DNA of 64,000 bases, taken from assembly GCF_013343005.1 (NCBI RefSeq), contig NZ_CP054491.1:1222501-1286500 (forward strand). The letters are read 5' to 3'. The position numbers were made by a program, and so were the translations under genes. The notes below the pieces were generated by a model that was not told the origin of the DNA, searched no databases, and saw nothing but the letters and a program-made list of their open reading frames with translations. Shown here piece after piece: positions 41,596-53,119 of this stretch. Numbering within the stretch: position 1 is the stretch's first letter; every line of letters starts with the position of its first letter. Origin of the DNA: Candidatus Reidiella endopervernicosa. GTDB lineage: Bacteria > Pseudomonadota > Gammaproteobacteria > GCF-013343005.

Positions 41596-41907
41596 ATGAC
41601 TAATCAGAGAATTCGTATCCGTTTAAAGGCTTTTGATCATCGTCTGATCGATCAGTCAGCTCGTGAAATTGTAGAGACCGCAAAGCGTACCGGAGCACAG
41701 GTTCGTGGCCCGATTCCTCTGCCTACCAAGATGGAGCGTTTCACCGTTCTGATCTCTCCGCACGTTAATAAGGATGCACGAGATCAGTATGAGATTCGTA
41801 CTCACAAGCGCCTGATGGATATTGTCGATCCTACTGACAAGACCGTAGACGCGCTGATGAAGCTCGATTTGGCGGCAGGCGTTGATGTTCAGATTAAACT
41901 GAACTGA
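41596..41907 (+). CDS. rpsJ: 30S ribosomal protein S10
   Basis: 30S head protein and NusB partner in antitermination. From ATG 41596, 103 residues, the usual length ([16 protein letters not shown]). A GTG three codons upstream overlaps the tufA stop and is less likely. First gene of the S10 cluster; no separate promoter is obvious between tufA and rpsJ, so str and S10 may be one transcript. Confidence 0.97.
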   Translation: MTNQRIRIRLKAFDHRLIDQSAREIVETAKRTGAQVRGPIPLPTKMERFTVLISPHVNKDARDQYEIRTHKRLMDIVDPTDKTVDALMKLDLAAGVDVQIKLN

Positions 41908-41940
41908 TTCGAAGAAGATTAGAGTAAGAGGATTCTTAGC

Positions 41941-42585
41941 ATGGCAATCGGAATAGTCGGTCGCAAAGCTGGTATGACCCGCGTATTCACAGAAGAGGGT
42001 GTTTCTATCCCCGTCACTGTGATCGAGGTTGAACCAAATCGTATTTCACAGATTAAAACTGTTGAGAGTGATGGCTATCGCGCGATTCAGTTAACAGCCG
42101 GTTCGCGCCGCGCGTCTCGTGTAACCAAGGCGATGGCAGGTCACTTTGCCAAAGCTGGTGTCGAGGCTGGTCGAGGTGTTTGGGAGTTCACGCTTGCTGA
42201 TGGCGAAGGTGATGATCTTGAAACCGGCGGCGAGCTTAAGGTGGGTCGCTTTGAGGCGGGGCAGATGGTTGATGTGACCGGTACCAGTATTGGTAAGGGT
42301 TTCGCTGGTGGCGTTAAGCGTCACAACTTCAAGATGCAGGATGCCACTCATGGTAACTCCATCTCTCACCGTGCGCCTGGCTCGATCGGTCAGAACCAAA
42401 CCCCTGGACGTGTTTTCAAGGGTAAGAAGATGGCCGGTCATATGGGTAGTGTGCGCACCACCACGCAGAACCTTGAGGTTGTACGTGTTGATGAAGAGCG
42501 CAACCTGATTCTAGTTAAGGGTGCAGTTCCTGGTTCGAAGGGCGGTGATGTAATCGTGTTGCCCGCCGTCAAGACCCGTTCCTGA
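41941..42585 (+). CDS. rplC: 50S ribosomal protein L3
   Basis: Early 50S assembly protein near the peptidyl-transferase centre. 214 residues, beginning [16 protein letters not shown], with the conserved [20 protein letters not shown] loop and its methylatable Gln region. Confidence 0.98.
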   Translation: MAIGIVGRKAGMTRVFTEEGVSIPVTVIEVEPNRISQIKTVESDGYRAIQLTAGSRRASRVTKAMAGHFAKAGVEAGRGVWEFTLADGEGDDLETGGELKVGRFEAGQMVDVTGTSIGKGFAGGVKRHNFKMQDATHGNSISHRAPGSIGQNQTPGRVFKGKKMAGHMGSVRTTTQNLEVVRVDEERNLILVKGAVPGSKGGDVIVLPAVKTRS

Positions 42586-42595
42586 GGAGATATCG

Positions 42596-43207
42596 ATGGA
42601 GCTTCAAGTAAAAAATTCTGATGGCGCAGCCTCAATTGAGGTTGCAGATAGTACTTTTGATCAGCCATTTAATGAGACTCTGATCCATCAAGTGGTCATT
42701 GCGCATATGGCTGGAGCCCGCGCTGGCACTAAGGCTCAGAAGAATCGTTCTGATGTTTCTGGTGGTGGTGCAAAACCCTGGAGACAAAAGGGGACAGGCC
42801 GCGCAAGATCTGGTACTATACGCAGCCCGATTTGGCGAAGCGGTGGTGTGACCTTTGCTGCACGTCCGCGTGACTTCTCGCAAAAGGTCAACAAAAAGAT
42901 GTATCGCGGTGCAATCCGCTCGATTCTCTCTGAGCTACTGCGTCAGGAGAGGTTGGTTGTAGTTGGTAGCTTCACTGTTGATGCGCCAAAGACCAAGCAG
43001 ATGGTTGAAAAGTTGAAGGGTTTAGATTGTGAGAAGGCGCTGATCGTAAGCGAGGCACCCGATGACAATCTCTATCTTGCTGCGCGCAATCTTTATGGTG
43101 TGGCTGTTACGGACGTGGCGGGTGTTGATCCAGTCAGTTTGGTTAATTTCGATAAGGTGGTCATGACAGTTGACGCCTTACGTATGGTTGAAGGGTGGTT
43201 GTCATGA
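42596..43207 (+). CDS. rplD: 50S ribosomal protein L4
   Basis: 23S rRNA-binding protein lining the exit tunnel; in the family also a regulator of the S10 operon. 203 residues. The tunnel loop [19 protein letters not shown] is present. AGGAG upstream of ATG. The stop overlaps rplW (ATGA). Confidence 0.97.
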   Translation: MELQVKNSDGAASIEVADSTFDQPFNETLIHQVVIAHMAGARAGTKAQKNRSDVSGGGAKPWRQKGTGRARSGTIRSPIWRSGGVTFAARPRDFSQKVNKKMYRGAIRSILSELLRQERLVVVGSFTVDAPKTKQMVEKLKGLDCEKALIVSEAPDDNLYLAARNLYGVAVTDVAGVDPVSLVNFDKVVMTVDALRMVEGWLS

Positions 43208-43500
43208 ATCAGGAAAAACTGATGCAGGTGCTGCTGGGGCCGATTGTCTCAGAGAAAAGCACAATGATTGCCGACCAGCATCAGCAGTTTGCATTTCGTG
43301 TGCGAAAGGATGCAGACAAGGCCGCTATTAAAAGCGCCGTTGAGCTGATGTTTGAGGTGAAGGTTGCCAAGGTTAACGTTGCCAATGTTAAGGGTAAGGT
43401 TAAGCGCTTTGGTCAGCGTTTTGGTCAGCGTTCAGATTGGAAGAAGGCTTACATTACGCTTGAGCCTGGTCAGGATATCGATTTCCTGGGTGCCGAATAA
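43204..43500 (+). CDS. rplW: 50S ribosomal protein L23
   Basis: Exit-tunnel-rim protein, docking site for trigger factor and SRP. 98 residues from ATG 43204 ([19 protein letters not shown]), overlapping the rplD stop by 4 bp. An in-frame GTG at 43195 is possible but would overlap rplD further. Confidence 0.96.
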   Translation: MNQEKLMQVLLGPIVSEKSTMIADQHQQFAFRVRKDADKAAIKSAVELMFEVKVAKVNVANVKGKVKRFGQRFGQRSDWKKAYITLEPGQDIDFLGAE

Positions 43501-43552
43501 CTTCGGTCAGATAATAGAAATACAGAACAGAAGATTGCAGTAAGGATTTGAT

Positions 43553-44377
43553 ATGGCTCTCGTAAAGGCAAAACCGACATCTCCTGGACGCCGCTTCGTC
43601 GTCAAGGTTGTAACGCCGGGTCTTCACCGTGGCGAACCGCATAAGCCGTTGCTCGATAAGAAGAGCAAGAATGGTGGTCGTAATAATAATGGTCGTATTA
43701 CGACTCGTCATCGCGGTGGTGGTCACAAGCAGCGTTATCGTCTTGTTGATTTCAAGCGGAATAAAGATGGTATCGATGCCCGTGTCGAGCGTCTTGAGTA
43801 CGATCCAAACCGTAGTGCGCATCTTGCGCTGCTGCTCTATGCAGATGGTGAGCGTCGTTACGTGATCGCACCGAAGGGTGTTGAGGCCGGTGAAGTGCTG
43901 CGTTCGGGTGATGATGCGCCGATCAAGCCCGGCAACACGCTTCCGTTGCGCAACATGCCAATGGGTTCTCTGGTGCACTGCATCGAGATGAAGCCAGGTA
44001 AGGGCGCGCAAATTGCACGTTCTGCTGGCACCTCGGCTCAGTTGGTTGCTCGAGAAGGTATCTACGCCACATTGAGGCTCCGCTCTGGTGAGATGCGCAA
44101 GGTACATGCTGAGTGTCGTGCGACCCTCGGTGAGGTTGGAAATAGCGAGCATTCGCTGCGCTCTCTGGGTAAGGCCGGTGCAACACGCTGGCGCGGTGTT
44201 CGTCCTACCGTTCGTGGTGTGGTTATGAACCCGGTAGATCACCCTCATGGTGGTGGTGAAGGTCGTACCTCTGGTGGTCGTCATCCTGTTAGTCCATGGG
44301 GTATGCCAACCAAGGGTTACAAGACACGTTCAATGAAGCGCACCGATAAGATGATCGTGCGTCGTCGTAAGAAGTAA
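43553..44377 (+). CDS. rplB: 50S ribosomal protein L2
   Basis: Needed for subunit association and peptidyl-transferase function. 274 residues. C-terminal [21 protein letters not shown] block contains the conserved His. It is followed 18 bp later by rpsS. Confidence 0.98.
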   Translation: MALVKAKPTSPGRRFVVKVVTPGLHRGEPHKPLLDKKSKNGGRNNNGRITTRHRGGGHKQRYRLVDFKRNKDGIDARVERLEYDPNRSAHLALLLYADGERRYVIAPKGVEAGEVLRSGDDAPIKPGNTLPLRNMPMGSLVHCIEMKPGKGAQIARSAGTSAQLVAREGIYATLRLRSGEMRKVHAECRATLGEVGNSEHSLRSLGKAGATRWRGVRPTVRGVVMNPVDHPHGGGEGRTSGGRHPVSPWGMPTKGYKTRSMKRTDKMIVRRRKK

Positions 44378-44395
44378 AGGATAGGGGTATCTGCT

Positions 44396-44668
44396 GTGCC
44401 GCGTTCAATTAAAAAGGGTCCATTTGTAGATCTGCATCTGGCGAAGAAGGTCGATGAGGCTGTTGCTACTAACAACCGTCGTCCGATTAAGACCTGGTCA
44501 AGAAGATCTATGGTGTTGCCGGAGATGGTTGGTCTGACAATCGCGGTCCACAACGGTCGGCAGCATATGCCGATTCTGATTAACGAAAACATGGTTGGCC
44601 ATAAGTTGGGTGAGTTCGCACTGACCCGGACCTATAAAGGTCACATTGCCGACAAGAAGAGCAAGTAA
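44396..44668 (+). CDS. rpsS: 30S ribosomal protein S19
   Basis: 30S head protein that contacts S13. 90 residues from GTG 44396 ([15 protein letters not shown]), with the conserved [21 protein letters not shown] region. Confidence 0.97.
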   Translation: MPRSIKKGPFVDLHLAKKVDEAVATNNRRPIKTWSRRSMVLPEMVGLTIAVHNGRQHMPILINENMVGHKLGEFALTRTYKGHIADKKSK

Positions 44669-44679
44669 GAGGTCTGGGT

Positions 44680-45015
44680 ATGGAGCAAGTTACTGCCAAA
44701 ATGCAATATGCGCGGATCTCCCCGCAGAAGTGTCGTCTGGTTGCTGACCAGATTCGCGGTCTGCCGGTTGAGCAAGCACTGAATGTACTTTCATTTAGCC
44801 CCAAAAAGGGTGCCGATCTAGTTAAGAAAGTACTCGATTCTGCCATCGCGAACGCTGAGCACAATTCAGGTATGGATATTGATGAGCTTTTTGTTAGCAC
44901 CATCTTTATCGATGAGGCGCCTACATTTAAGCGTTTTCGTGCACGTGCCAAAGGCCGTGGTGATCGTATTATCAAGCGTACCAGCCATATCACTGTACGT
45001 GTCGCAGAAAAGTAA
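44680..45015 (+). CDS. rplV: 50S ribosomal protein L22
   Basis: Contacts all 23S rRNA domains and lines the exit tunnel with a long hairpin loop. 111 residues, with [16 protein letters not shown] at the N-terminus and [18 protein letters not shown] at the C-terminus. Confidence 0.97.
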   Translation: MEQVTAKMQYARISPQKCRLVADQIRGLPVEQALNVLSFSPKKGADLVKKVLDSAIANAEHNSGMDIDELFVSTIFIDEAPTFKRFRARAKGRGDRIIKRTSHITVRVAEK

Positions 45016-45033
45016 ATTCGAGAGAGAATTGTA

Positions 45034-45720
45034 ATGGGACAGAAGGTACATCCAACAGGTATTCGCCTCGGCATCGTTAAAGATTGGACGTCGAAGTGGT
45101 ATGCGGACAGCAAGAACTACGCAGAATTCTTGAATACGGATCTGCGCGTTCGTGACTTCCTGAAAAAGAAGCTGGCTCACGCATCTGTTAGCCGTATTCA
45201 GATTGACCGCCCGGCGCGTAATGCGCATATCACCATCCATACCGCTCGTCCCGGTATCGTAATTGGTAAGAAGGGTGAGGATATTGAGGTTCTGCGTAAA
45301 GAAGTCTCTGAGCAGATGGGTATCCCTGTCCACATCAATATCGAAGAGATTCGCAAGCCTGAGCTCGATGCAACGCTGGTTGCAGAAAATATCGCTCAAC
45401 AGCTTGAAAAGCGTATTATGTTCCGCCGTGCAATGAAGCGTGCAGTGACAAATACCATGCGTCTCGGTGCTCAGGGCATCAAGATCAATGTTGGTGGCCG
45501 ATTGAATGGTGCTGAAATCGCTCGCAGCGAGTGGTATCGCGAGGGTCGTGTTCCACTACACACCCTGCGTGCTGATATCGACTACGGTACCGCAGAGGCC
45601 AATACCACCTACGGAATCATTGGTGTGAAGGTGTGGATCTTCAAGGGTGAAGTGTTTGGTTGGGGCGAGACTGAGTCTGAGACCGAAACCAGCAAGAACG
45701 CTGCACCTGCTGCCAAGTAA
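45034..45720 (+). CDS. rpsC: 30S ribosomal protein S3
   Basis: mRNA-entry-channel protein. 228 residues: [14 protein letters not shown] start, KH domain with [13 protein letters not shown], and C-terminal domain, ending in a Glu/Thr/Ala tail. Confidence 0.98.
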   Translation: MGQKVHPTGIRLGIVKDWTSKWYADSKNYAEFLNTDLRVRDFLKKKLAHASVSRIQIDRPARNAHITIHTARPGIVIGKKGEDIEVLRKEVSEQMGIPVHINIEEIRKPELDATLVAENIAQQLEKRIMFRRAMKRAVTNTMRLGAQGIKINVGGRLNGAEIARSEWYREGRVPLHTLRADIDYGTAEANTTYGIIGVKVWIFKGEVFGWGETESETETSKNAAPAAK

Positions 45721-45741
45721 TTAGTAAAGAGAATTTACGAG

Positions 45742-46155
45742 ATGCTACAGCCAAAACGTACAAAGTTCCGCAAGCAGCACAAGGGTCGCAATCGCGGTCT
45801 GGCTACTCGTGGTGACAAAATTAGCTTCGGTGAGTTTGGTCTGAAGGCCACATCGCGCGGACGCATTACTGCACGCCAGATTGAGGCTGCTCGACGTACC
45901 ATTACACGTCACGTAAAACGTGGCGGTAAGTTGTGGATACGTCTGTTCCCTGACAAACCAATTACCAAAAAGCCTATTGAGGTTCGTATGGGTAAAGGTA
46001 AGGGTAATGTGGAGTACTGGATCTCTCAGATTCAACCAGGACGCGTCCTGTATGAAATTGAAGGTGTAGATGAAACTACTGCACGTGAGGCATTTAAGCT
46101 TGCTGCAGCAAAGCTTCCAGTTAAAACAACATTTGTAAGTCGTACGGTGATCTGA
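45742..46155 (+). CDS. rplP: 50S ribosomal protein L16
   Basis: Near the A-site tRNA elbow. 137 residues. The conserved [14 protein letters not shown] and [17 protein letters not shown] blocks are present. Its last base is shared with the rpmC start codon. Confidence 0.98.
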   Translation: MLQPKRTKFRKQHKGRNRGLATRGDKISFGEFGLKATSRGRITARQIEAARRTITRHVKRGGKLWIRLFPDKPITKKPIEVRMGKGKGNVEYWISQIQPGRVLYEIEGVDETTAREAFKLAAAKLPVKTTFVSRTVI

Positions 46156-46358
46156 TGAGTGCGAATGAACTTCGTAGTAAGGGTGTGGATGAGCTAAACC
46201 AGGATCTTCTGGAGCTCCGCCGCGAACAGTTTAATCTGCGTATGCAGCAGGGCACAGGCCAGTCGCCACGCCCACACCTATTTAAGAAGAATCGTCGTGA
46301 TATCTCGCGTATCAAGACCGTTCTGAATGAAAAGAAAAGAGCAGGTGATGCGTCATGA
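46155..46358 (+). CDS. rpmC: 50S ribosomal protein L29
   Basis: Small helical protein at the tunnel exit. 67 residues: [31 protein letters not shown]-type helices. It overlaps rplP by one base and rpsQ by four. Confidence 0.96.
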   Translation: MSANELRSKGVDELNQDLLELRREQFNLRMQQGTGQSPRPHLFKKNRRDISRIKTVLNEKKRAGDAS

Positions 46359-46621
46359 GTGAAGAGAATAAGGTCTCCCGTACTGTTTCTGGCCGCGTAG
46401 TCAGCGACAAGATGGATAAGAGCATCACCGTAATGATCGAGCGTCAGGTCAAGCACCCGCTCTATGGGAAATTCATCAAGCGCAGCACCAAACTGCATGC
46501 TCATGATGAGAGCAATGAGTGCGCGATTGGTGATTTGGTAGTTATCGAGCAGTGTCGTCCGCTTTCAAAATCGAAGACCTGGCGTCTCGTTGAAATTGTG
46601 GATAAGGCTGTACAGGCCTAG
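46355..46621 (+). CDS. rpsQ: 30S ribosomal protein S17
   Basis: 16S rRNA 5'-domain binder, OB-fold. 88 residues with [27 protein letters not shown]. Last gene of the S10 group; translation is coupled to rpmC by the overlap. Confidence 0.97.
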   Translation: MSEENKVSRTVSGRVVSDKMDKSITVMIERQVKHPLYGKFIKRSTKLHAHDESNECAIGDLVVIEQCRPLSKSKTWRLVEIVDKAVQA

Positions 46622-46652
46622 GTCAACAGAAGAAGTATAGGCGGATTGAATC

Positions 46653-47021
46653 ATGATTCAGATGCAGACAGTTTTGGACGTGGCCGACAACAGTGGTGCT
46701 CGTCGTGTGATGTGTATCAAGGTGCTGGGTGGCTCTAAGCGTCGTTATGCCAGAATCGGTGACGTTATTAAAGTCAGCGTAAAAGAGGCTAACCCACGCG
46801 GTAAGGTTAAGAAGGGTGATGTATATAATGCAGTAGTTGTACGTACTGCCAAAGGCGTACGTCGTACTGATGGTTCCATCATTCGTTTTGATGGTAATGC
46901 TGCAGTACTACTGAATACACAACATCAGCCAATCGGTACGCGTATCTTTGGCCCCGTAACCCGCGAGCTGCGTAGCGAGAAGTTTATGAAGATCGTTTCA
47001 CTCGCTCCAGAAGTACTTTAA
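46653..47021 (+). CDS. rplN: 50S ribosomal protein L14
   Basis: Forms inter-subunit bridges with 16S rRNA. 122 residues, [21 protein letters not shown] start and the [17 protein letters not shown]-terminal block. First gene of the spc group. Confidence 0.98.
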   Translation: MIQMQTVLDVADNSGARRVMCIKVLGGSKRRYARIGDVIKVSVKEANPRGKVKKGDVYNAVVVRTAKGVRRTDGSIIRFDGNAAVLLNTQHQPIGTRIFGPVTRELRSEKFMKIVSLAPEVL

Positions 47022-47038
47022 TTTAGAAGGTTGTTGTC

Positions 47039-47356
47039 ATGCGTAGGATTAAAAAAGGTGACGAAGTCATCGTAACCACGGGTAAGGACAAGGGCCGTCG
47101 TGGAAATGTGCTGCAGGTTCGTGATGACAGTCGCGTGCTGGTGGACGGTATCAACATGGTCAAGCGCCATACTAAGGGCAATCCACAGGCCGGACAGGCT
47201 GGTGGCATCATCGAAAAAGAGATGCCGATCCAGGTCTCGAACGTCATGCTCTTTAATGCCGAGACTGGCAAGGGTGACCGTGTAGGCATCCGTACTCTGG
47301 AGGACGGACGTAAAGTGCGCTTCTTCAAGTCGAACAACGAAGTTATTGACGTTTAA
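47039..47356 (+). CDS. rplX: 50S ribosomal protein L24
   Basis: 50S assembly initiator with a KOW domain ([23 protein letters not shown]). 105 residues, normal length. Confidence 0.97.
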   Translation: MRRIKKGDEVIVTTGKDKGRRGNVLQVRDDSRVLVDGINMVKRHTKGNPQAGQAGGIIEKEMPIQVSNVMLFNAETGKGDRVGIRTLEDGRKVRFFKSNNEVIDV

Positions 47357-47369
47357 ATCGGATAGAATA

Positions 47370-47909
47370 ATGGCCAGATTTCAAGAGTATTATCGTGAGT
47401 CCGTCGTGCCTCAGCTCAAGGAGAAACTTGAGGGTGCGAATGCGATGGAAATTCCACGTATAACCAAGATCACGCTGAACATGGGTCTTGGTGAAGCGAT
47501 TGGCGATAAGAAAGTCGTCGAACACGCAGTAGCAGACATGATCAAGATTGCAGGTCAGAAGCCTGTAGTCACTCACGCTAGAAAATCGGTTGCCGGTTTT
47601 AAGGTTCGTGAAGAGTGGCCAATCGGTTGTAAGGTTACCCTTCGCCGTGAGCGCATGTATGAGTTTCTTGATCGCCTGATCACCATCGCTATACCACGTA
47701 TTCGTGACTTCCGGGGTCTTAACGGTAAGTCATTCGATGGTCGTGGAAACTACAGCATGGGTGTTCGTGAGCAGATCATCTTCCCGGAGATCGACTATGA
47801 CAAGATCGATGCACTCCGTGGTATGGATATTACGATCACTACGTCAGCGCGTACTGATGAAGAGGGACGTGCGCTTCTCGAAGCGTTTAACTTCCCGTTC
47901 AAGAACTGA
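47370..47909 (+). CDS. rplE: 50S ribosomal protein L5
   Basis: 5S rRNA-binding protein of the central protuberance. 179 residues from ATG 47370 ([16 protein letters not shown]). An upstream in-frame ATG at 47346 overlaps rplX and is not conserved. Contains [20 protein letters not shown]. Confidence 0.97.
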   Translation: MARFQEYYRESVVPQLKEKLEGANAMEIPRITKITLNMGLGEAIGDKKVVEHAVADMIKIAGQKPVVTHARKSVAGFKVREEWPIGCKVTLRRERMYEFLDRLITIAIPRIRDFRGLNGKSFDGRGNYSMGVREQIIFPEIDYDKIDALRGMDITITTSARTDEEGRALLEAFNFPFKN

Positions 47910-47919
47910 GGATTGATTA

Positions 47920-48225
47920 ATGGCTAAAGTAAGCATGATCGAGCGCGAAACAAAGCGTGCCAAATGTGTAGCAAAGTATGCAGACAAGCGTGCTGCACTC
48001 AAGGCAATTATTAACAATCCTGAGACGAGCTATGAGGAGATGATGGCAGCACAGGCCAAGCTCCAGAAACAGCCTCGTAATGCCAGCAAGTGCAGACAGC
48101 GTAATCGTTGTGCGATTACCGGTCGTCCTCACGGTTTTTACCGTAAGTTCGGGCTGTCACGTAACAAGCTGCGTGAAGCCGCTATGCGTGGTGACGTTCC
48201 AGGTCTAGTCAAGGCTAGCTGGTAG
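47920..48225 (+). CDS. rpsN: 30S ribosomal protein S14
   Basis: 30S head protein, 101 residues, the long zinc-free form: no CxxC pair, with [26 protein letters not shown] at the C-terminus. Confidence 0.97.
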   Translation: MAKVSMIERETKRAKCVAKYADKRAALKAIINNPETSYEEMMAAQAKLQKQPRNASKCRQRNRCAITGRPHGFYRKFGLSRNKLREAAMRGDVPGLVKASW

Positions 48226-48258
48226 TAGACAGAAACCTAATTTACAGGGGATTTCCAA

Positions 48259-48654
48259 GTGAGTATGACGGACCCTATCGCGGATATGCTGACGCGAATC
48301 CGAAATGGACAGGCTGCAGGCAAGGTAGAAGTATCAATGCCAGCATCGAAGATTAAACAGGCGGTTGCCAACGTTCTCAAGAGCGAAGGTTACGTTACCG
48401 ATGTGCGTCACGAAGAGGTTGAGGGCAAGAAGCAGCTAGTCGTTGCGCTTAAGTACTTCGAAGGCAAGCCAGTTATCGACAATATCAAACGCATCAGCCG
48501 TCCTGGACGTCGTTTGTATAAGGGCAAGGATGATCTGCCTACGGTATTAAATGGCCTTGGTGTTGCTATTATTTCGACATCGAAGGGCGTAGTTAGTGAC
48601 AGAGAAGCGCGCGCCAATGGTAGCGGCGGCGAAGTCCTCTGCATAGTTTCCTAG
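48259..48654 (+). CDS. rpsH: 30S ribosomal protein S8
   Basis: 16S rRNA central-domain protein and, in the family, repressor of the spc operon. 131 residues from GTG 48259 ([16 protein letters not shown]). The GGGG ribosome site fits this start; ATG 48265 is the alternative. Confidence 0.97.
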   Translation: MSMTDPIADMLTRIRNGQAAGKVEVSMPASKIKQAVANVLKSEGYVTDVRHEEVEGKKQLVVALKYFEGKPVIDNIKRISRPGRRLYKGKDDLPTVLNGLGVAIISTSKGVVSDREARANGSGGEVLCIVS

Positions 48655-48668
48655 TGGGTGGTGTTTAG

Positions 48669-49202
48669 ATGTCCAGAATCGGAAGAAAACCCGTCACGAT
48701 CCCTAAGGGTGTAGAAGTTACCCTGAATGGTCAGAATATAAGTGCCAAGGGCAGCAAAGGTACGATGCAGCTCGAAGTCAATGAGACTGTAACGGTAAAC
48801 CAGGATGGCGACAGCCTGAGTTTTGCACCTGTAAAGGAAAGCAAGACTGCGTGGGCGATGACCGGTACAATGCGCTCCCTGGTTAACGGAATCGTTAACG
48901 GTGTTAGTGCTGGTTTCGAACGCAAGCTAGAGCTGATTGGCGTTGGTTATCGTGCGCAGGCTAAGGGCAGTACGCTCAATCTGAGCCTCGGTTTCTCTCA
49001 CCCTGTTGAGTACGCTGTACCTGAGGGTATTACAATCGAGACACCGAGCCAGACTGAGATCCTTGTAAAGGGTTGTGACAAGCAGAAGGTTGGTCAGGTA
49101 GCAGCAAATATTCGCGCGTGTCGTCCACCAGAGCCTTATAAGGGCAAGGGTGTTCGTTATTCCGACGAAGTTGTTGTACGTAAAGAAGCCAAAAAGAAGT
49201 AA
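48669..49202 (+). CDS. rplF: 50S ribosomal protein L6
   Basis: Lies near the GTPase-associated centre. 177 residues, two related domains, MSRIGRKPVTIP start and the C-terminal CRPPEPYKGKGVRY block. Confidence 0.98.
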   Translation: MSRIGRKPVTIPKGVEVTLNGQNISAKGSKGTMQLEVNETVTVNQDGDSLSFAPVKESKTAWAMTGTMRSLVNGIVNGVSAGFERKLELIGVGYRAQAKGSTLNLSLGFSHPVEYAVPEGITIETPSQTEILVKGCDKQKVGQVAANIRACRPPEPYKGKGVRYSDEVVVRKEAKKK

Positions 49203-49214
49203 GGGTTCGGTAAG

Positions 49215-49568
49215 ATGGATAAAAAATCTACACGTCTACGTCGCGCACGTAAGTCACGCATCAAGATTAGAACCCTTGGTGAGAATCGACTCAATGTGCA
49301 TCGCACGCCGCGTCATATTTATGCGCAGATCATCTCGCCGGACGGTAATACCGTCCTCGCTGCCGCATCGACTCTACAGTCTGATGTTAAAGAGGGTCTT
49401 GAAGGTACCGGCAATGTTGCTGCTGCAGTAGCTGTAGGCAAAATGATTGCCGAACGCGCAAAGACTGCAGGCGTAACCAAGGTCGCCTTCGACCGCTCCG
49501 GTTTTAAATATCATGGCCGTATCAAAGCACTTGCCGATGCTGCGCGTGAAAATGGTCTTGAGTTCTAA
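49215..49568 (+). CDS. rplR: 50S ribosomal protein L18
   Basis: 5S rRNA-binding protein. 117 residues, Arg/Lys-rich N-terminus and conserved [22 protein letters not shown]-terminus. Confidence 0.97.
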   Translation: MDKKSTRLRRARKSRIKIRTLGENRLNVHRTPRHIYAQIISPDGNTVLAAASTLQSDVKEGLEGTGNVAAAVAVGKMIAERAKTAGVTKVAFDRSGFKYHGRIKALADAARENGLEF

Positions 49569-49578
49569 GGGTTAGATT

Positions 49579-50085
49579 ATGGCAAATATGAATGCACAGG
49601 CAGCGGGTGACGATCTTCAAGAGAAGCTCGTTCACGTTAATCGCGTAGCTAAAGTTGTAAAGGGTGGACGTCAGTTCGGCTTTACCGCACTTACTGTAGT
49701 AGGTGATGGCAAGGGTCGTGTTGGCTTTGGATATGGTAAGGCACGCGAAGTACCTGTAGCGATTCAAAAGGCTATGGAGAAGGCGCGCAAGAACATGAAA
49801 ACCATCAATCTTAATGCGAGTACGCTCTACTACCCGATCAACGCTGTGCATGGTGGCGCTAAGGTCTACATGCAGCCGGCATCTGAAGGTACTGGAATTA
49901 TTGCTGGTGGCGCGATGCGAGCAGTTTTTGAAGTCCTCGGTGTTCGCGATGTGCTTGCCAAAACGATCGGTTCACCGAATCCGATCAATGTAGTTCGCGC
50001 TACCATTAAAGGTCTGGAAGAGATGTCATCTCCAGAGCAGGTTGCTGCCAAGCGCGGTAAGAAAGTTGAAGAGATTTTGGGATAA
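49579..50085 (+). CDS. rpsE: 30S ribosomal protein S5
   Basis: Accuracy-related 30S protein at the mRNA entry. 168 residues with the dsRBD-like N-domain ([31 protein letters not shown], with the spectinomycin-sensitive loop intact) and C-terminal fold. Confidence 0.97.
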   Translation: MANMNAQAAGDDLQEKLVHVNRVAKVVKGGRQFGFTALTVVGDGKGRVGFGYGKAREVPVAIQKAMEKARKNMKTINLNASTLYYPINAVHGGAKVYMQPASEGTGIIAGGAMRAVFEVLGVRDVLAKTIGSPNPINVVRATIKGLEEMSSPEQVAAKRGKKVEEILG

Positions 50086-50088
50086 GCC

Positions 50089-50277
50089 ATGTCTGCATCA
50101 AATACAATCAAAGTGACGCTGGTCAAAAGCACCAGTGGTCGACTGAAGAGCCATCAGGCCTGTGTTCGTGGTCTTGGTATTCGTCGCATGCATCAGACCG
50201 TTGAAGTACTCGATACTCCAGAGAATCGTGGCATGATCAATAAGGTCTCCTACATGCTAAACGTTGAGGAAGCTTAA
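50089..50277 (+). CDS. rpmD: 50S ribosomal protein L30
   Basis: Small 23S rRNA-binding protein, 62 residues, with [23 protein letters not shown] and [10 protein letters not shown]. Directly follows rpsE. Confidence 0.96.
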   Translation: MSASNTIKVTLVKSTSGRLKSHQACVRGLGIRRMHQTVEVLDTPENRGMINKVSYMLNVEEA

Positions 50278-50278
50278 A

Positions 50279-50713
50279 ATGCGTTTGAATACAATCAAGC
50301 CAGCACCTGGCACTAAAACCGATGCCAAGCGAGTTGGTCGTGGTATCGGTTCGGGCTTCGGAAAAACCTGTGGTCGCGGCCATAAGGGTCAGAAGTCGCG
50401 TTCAGGCGGGTTCACCAAGGTCGGATTCGAGGGTGGTCAGATGCCGCTCCAGCGCCGTCTTCCTAAGATCGGCTTCAGCTCGCGTATTGGTCGTGAAACA
50501 GCCAATGTACGACTTAGTGAGCTGGCCAAGATTGAGGGAGACGTTGTCAGCATCGAGTCACTGCAGAAGGCAAATGTGATCGGTAAGAACATCAAGCGTG
50601 CCAAGGTCTTCTCATCGGGTGGTGTTGACAAGGCGTTCACTCTCAGCGGAATTACCGCTACCAAAGGTGCTCAGGCTGCGATCGAAGCTGCCGGCGGAAA
50701 AGTTGAGGCATAA
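50279..50713 (+). CDS. rplO: 50S ribosomal protein L15
   Basis: 144 residues from ATG 50279 ([13 protein letters not shown]), one base after the rpmD stop. The Gly/Arg-rich N-terminal segment [22 protein letters not shown] is typical. An upstream in-frame ATG at 50264 lies inside rpmD and is not conserved. Confidence 0.97.
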   Translation: MRLNTIKPAPGTKTDAKRVGRGIGSGFGKTCGRGHKGQKSRSGGFTKVGFEGGQMPLQRRLPKIGFSSRIGRETANVRLSELAKIEGDVVSIESLQKANVIGKNIKRAKVFSSGGVDKAFTLSGITATKGAQAAIEAAGGKVEA

Positions 50714-52057
50714 GTGGTCAAATCAGCCTCTGCAATGGCCGGTGGCATGGACACCGGGAAACTATCTGAGCTAAAACAGAGGCTCTTTTTCGTCTTGGGT
50801 GCTCTGATCGTATATCGAATTGGTGCACACATCCCTGTTCCAGGGATCGATCCTGTCGCATTGGCGAAGATGTTCGAACAGCAAAGCGGCACCATATTGG
50901 ACATGTTTAACATGTTCTCGGGTGGTGCTTTGATGCGTTTCACCCTTTTCGCACTGGGCATCATGCCCTATATCTCAGCCTCTATTATCATGCAACTGCT
51001 AACGGTGGTTGTACCAACCCTTGAACAGTTGAAGAAAGAGGGAGAGGCAGGGCGTCGTAAGATTACTCAGTACACTCGATATGGCACGCTCGTTCTCGCG
51101 ACTTTCCAGGCCATTGGTATTGCTATCGCTCTACAAAACCAGACTGTTGCAGGGCTTTCGGTAGTCATTAGTCCTGGCGTTGGTTTTATCTTCACAGCCG
51201 CTGTGACGCTGGTCACCGGAACTATCTTCCTGATGTGGTTGGGTGAGCAGGTGACTGAGCGTGGTATCGGTAATGGTATATCCATCATTATCTTCGCTGG
51301 TATCGTTGCTGGTCTTCCTTCCGCGATTGGTGGAACCCTTGAGCTTGCTAGAACCGGTGAGCTCAATGCACTGACAATCCTATTCCTATTTGCTCTTGCC
51401 ATTGCCGTCACTGGATTTGTTGTATTTGTTGAGCGTGGTCAGCGTCGCATCACTGTTAACTACGCTAAACGACAACAGGGCCGCAAGATGTATGCGGGTC
51501 AAAGCACACATCTACCCTTGAAGCTGAATATGGCCGGTGTCATTCCTCCCATTTTCGCATCAAGTATCATTCTATTTCCTGCAACGCTTGGTAGTTGGTT
51601 CGGCAGTGCTGAGGGTATGGGCTGGCTTAAAGATCTTTCTACAATGGTGTCACCAGGTCAGCCTCTTTATGCAATGTTCTATGCGGTGGCGATCATCTTC
51701 TTCTGCTTCTTCTATACCGCGTTGGTGTTTAATTCCCGCGAAACCGCAGATAACCTGAAAAAATCAGGTGCTTTTATCCCCGGGATTCGTCCTGGTGAGC
51801 AGACGGCCAAATATGTAGACACCGTACTTACACGCCTAACACTGGCTGGTGCAATCTACATTACTGCAGTATGCTTGCTGCCCGAATTTCTGACGATCTA
51901 CTGGAACGTGCCGTTCTACTTTGGCGGAACATCGCTGCTGATTATCGTCGTTGTAGTAATGGATTTTATGGCGCAGATGCAGACACACATGATGTCGCAT
52001 CAATACGATAGCCTGCTCAAGAAGGCTAATCTTAAGTCGCAAAAACGTCCAAGCTAA
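50714..52057 (+). CDS. secY: Preprotein translocase subunit SecY
   Basis: Channel subunit of SecYEG. 447 residues with ten predicted membrane segments, beginning [24 protein letters not shown]. The plug and lateral-gate region ([29 protein letters not shown]) is conserved. GTG 50714 directly abuts the rplO stop. Confidence 0.98.
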   Translation: MVKSASAMAGGMDTGKLSELKQRLFFVLGALIVYRIGAHIPVPGIDPVALAKMFEQQSGTILDMFNMFSGGALMRFTLFALGIMPYISASIIMQLLTVVVPTLEQLKKEGEAGRRKITQYTRYGTLVLATFQAIGIAIALQNQTVAGLSVVISPGVGFIFTAAVTLVTGTIFLMWLGEQVTERGIGNGISIIIFAGIVAGLPSAIGGTLELARTGELNALTILFLFALAIAVTGFVVFVERGQRRITVNYAKRQQGRKMYAGQSTHLPLKLNMAGVIPPIFASSIILFPATLGSWFGSAEGMGWLKDLSTMVSPGQPLYAMFYAVAIIFFCFFYTALVFNSRETADNLKKSGAFIPGIRPGEQTAKYVDTVLTRLTLAGAIYITAVCLLPEFLTIYWNVPFYFGGTSLLIIVVVVMDFMAQMQTHMMSHQYDSLLKKANLKSQKRPS

Positions 52058-52094
52058 GTTTCGTTTTCTAAATTATTTCGTTAAGGAGTGTCCC

Positions 52095-52211
52095 ATGAAA
52101 GTCAGGGCATCTGTTAAGAAGATCTGTCGTAATTGCAAAGTTGTTAAACGCAAGGGTGTTGTTCGTATCATCTGTAGCAGTGACGCTCGTCACAAACAAC
52201 GCCAGGGTTAA
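52095..52211 (+). CDS. rpmJ: 50S ribosomal protein L36
   Basis: A 38-codon gene between secY and rpsM, with AAGGAG upstream of ATG 52095. It encodes [20 protein letters not shown], continuing to ...RHKQRQG. Cys11, Cys14, Cys27 and His33 form the zinc ribbon of the C+ form of L36. It ends the spc group. Confidence 0.96.
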   Translation: MKVRASVKKICRNCKVVKRKGVVRIICSSDARHKQRQG

Positions 52212-52229
52212 TTTCTCACCCGATTAGGA

Positions 52230-52258
52230 TTGATTTATTTTGAGTGGCGCGATATTAT
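52230..52258 (+). promoter_or_regulatory. Promoter-like site before the alpha operon
   Basis: TTGATT (52230-52235), 17-bp spacer and TATTAT (52253-52258), 50 bp before rpsM. Just downstream a small GC hairpin (CCCGG CTGGT CCGGG) followed by TTTT (about 52269-52288) could be a spc terminator or part of the alpha-operon S4-binding leader. Confidence 0.65.
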
Positions 52259-52308
52259 GGCGCGCTTTCCCCGGCTGGTCCGGGTTTTGTAGCTAGGAGT
52301 GAAGTAGT

Positions 52309-52665
52309 ATGGCCCGTATTGCTGGTATCAATATACCGACAAATAAACACACGGTTATTGCACTGACATCGATTTATGGCGTCGGCCGTACTCGGTCTGC
52401 GAACATATGCGAGACCCTTGGAATCAACCCGGCAGCAAAGATCAAAGATCTGACCGAAGGTGAGGTTGAGAGCATTCGTGGCGAAGTTGCTAAGATCACC
52501 GTTGAGGGTGACCTACGTCGTGAAGTTGCTATGAATATTAAGCGTCTGATGGATATGGCTTCATATCGCGGTATCCGTCATCGTCGTGGTCTACCTGTCA
52601 ACGGACAGCGTACCAAGACAAACGCACGTACCCGTAAGGGTCCGCGTCGCGCAGTACGTAAGTAA
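52309..52665 (+). CDS. rpsM: 30S ribosomal protein S13
   Basis: 30S head protein contacting P-site tRNA through a basic C-terminal tail ([17 protein letters not shown]). 118 residues; [14 protein letters not shown] start. First gene of the alpha operon. Confidence 0.98.
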   Translation: MARIAGINIPTNKHTVIALTSIYGVGRTRSANICETLGINPAAKIKDLTEGEVESIRGEVAKITVEGDLRREVAMNIKRLMDMASYRGIRHRRGLPVNGQRTKTNARTRKGPRRAVRK

Positions 52666-52711
52666 CTCGCACGGCTACTGAAGTTTAAGAAACTTATCTC
52701 GGAATTTAGAA

Positions 52712-53104
52712 ATGGCTAAAGGTAAAGCAGCACGCATTCGTAAGAAGGTGAAAAAGGACGTTGTCGACGGTATCGCCCACGTACACGCCTCTTTTAATAA
52801 CACCATCATTACTATTACCGACCGTCAGGGCAATGCGCTCTCATGGGCAACCTCAGGTGGTTCAGGTTTCCGCGGTTCACGTAAGAGCACACCTTTCGCG
52901 GCACAGGTTGCTGCAGAGCGTGCTGGCGCTGTTGTTGCTGAGTTCGGCATGAAGAATATGGAGGTCCGTATCAAGGGACCTGGCCCTGGCCGTGAGTCGG
53001 CAGTTCGTGCTTTGAACAACGCCGGTTTCAAAATTACCAGCATTACAGATGTGACGCCGATTCCACACAACGGCTGTCGTCCCCCTAAGAAGCGTCGCGT
53101 TTAA
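52712..53104 (+). CDS. rpsK: 30S ribosomal protein S11
   Basis: 30S platform protein. 130 residues with [23 protein letters not shown] and the [18 protein letters not shown]-terminus. Confidence 0.98.
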   Translation: MAKGKAARIRKKVKKDVVDGIAHVHASFNNTIITITDRQGNALSWATSGGSGFRGSRKSTPFAAQVAAERAGAVVAEFGMKNMEVRIKGPGPGRESAVRALNNAGFKITSITDVTPIPHNGCRPPKKRRV

Positions 53105-53119
53105 TTTACGGAGTTACCT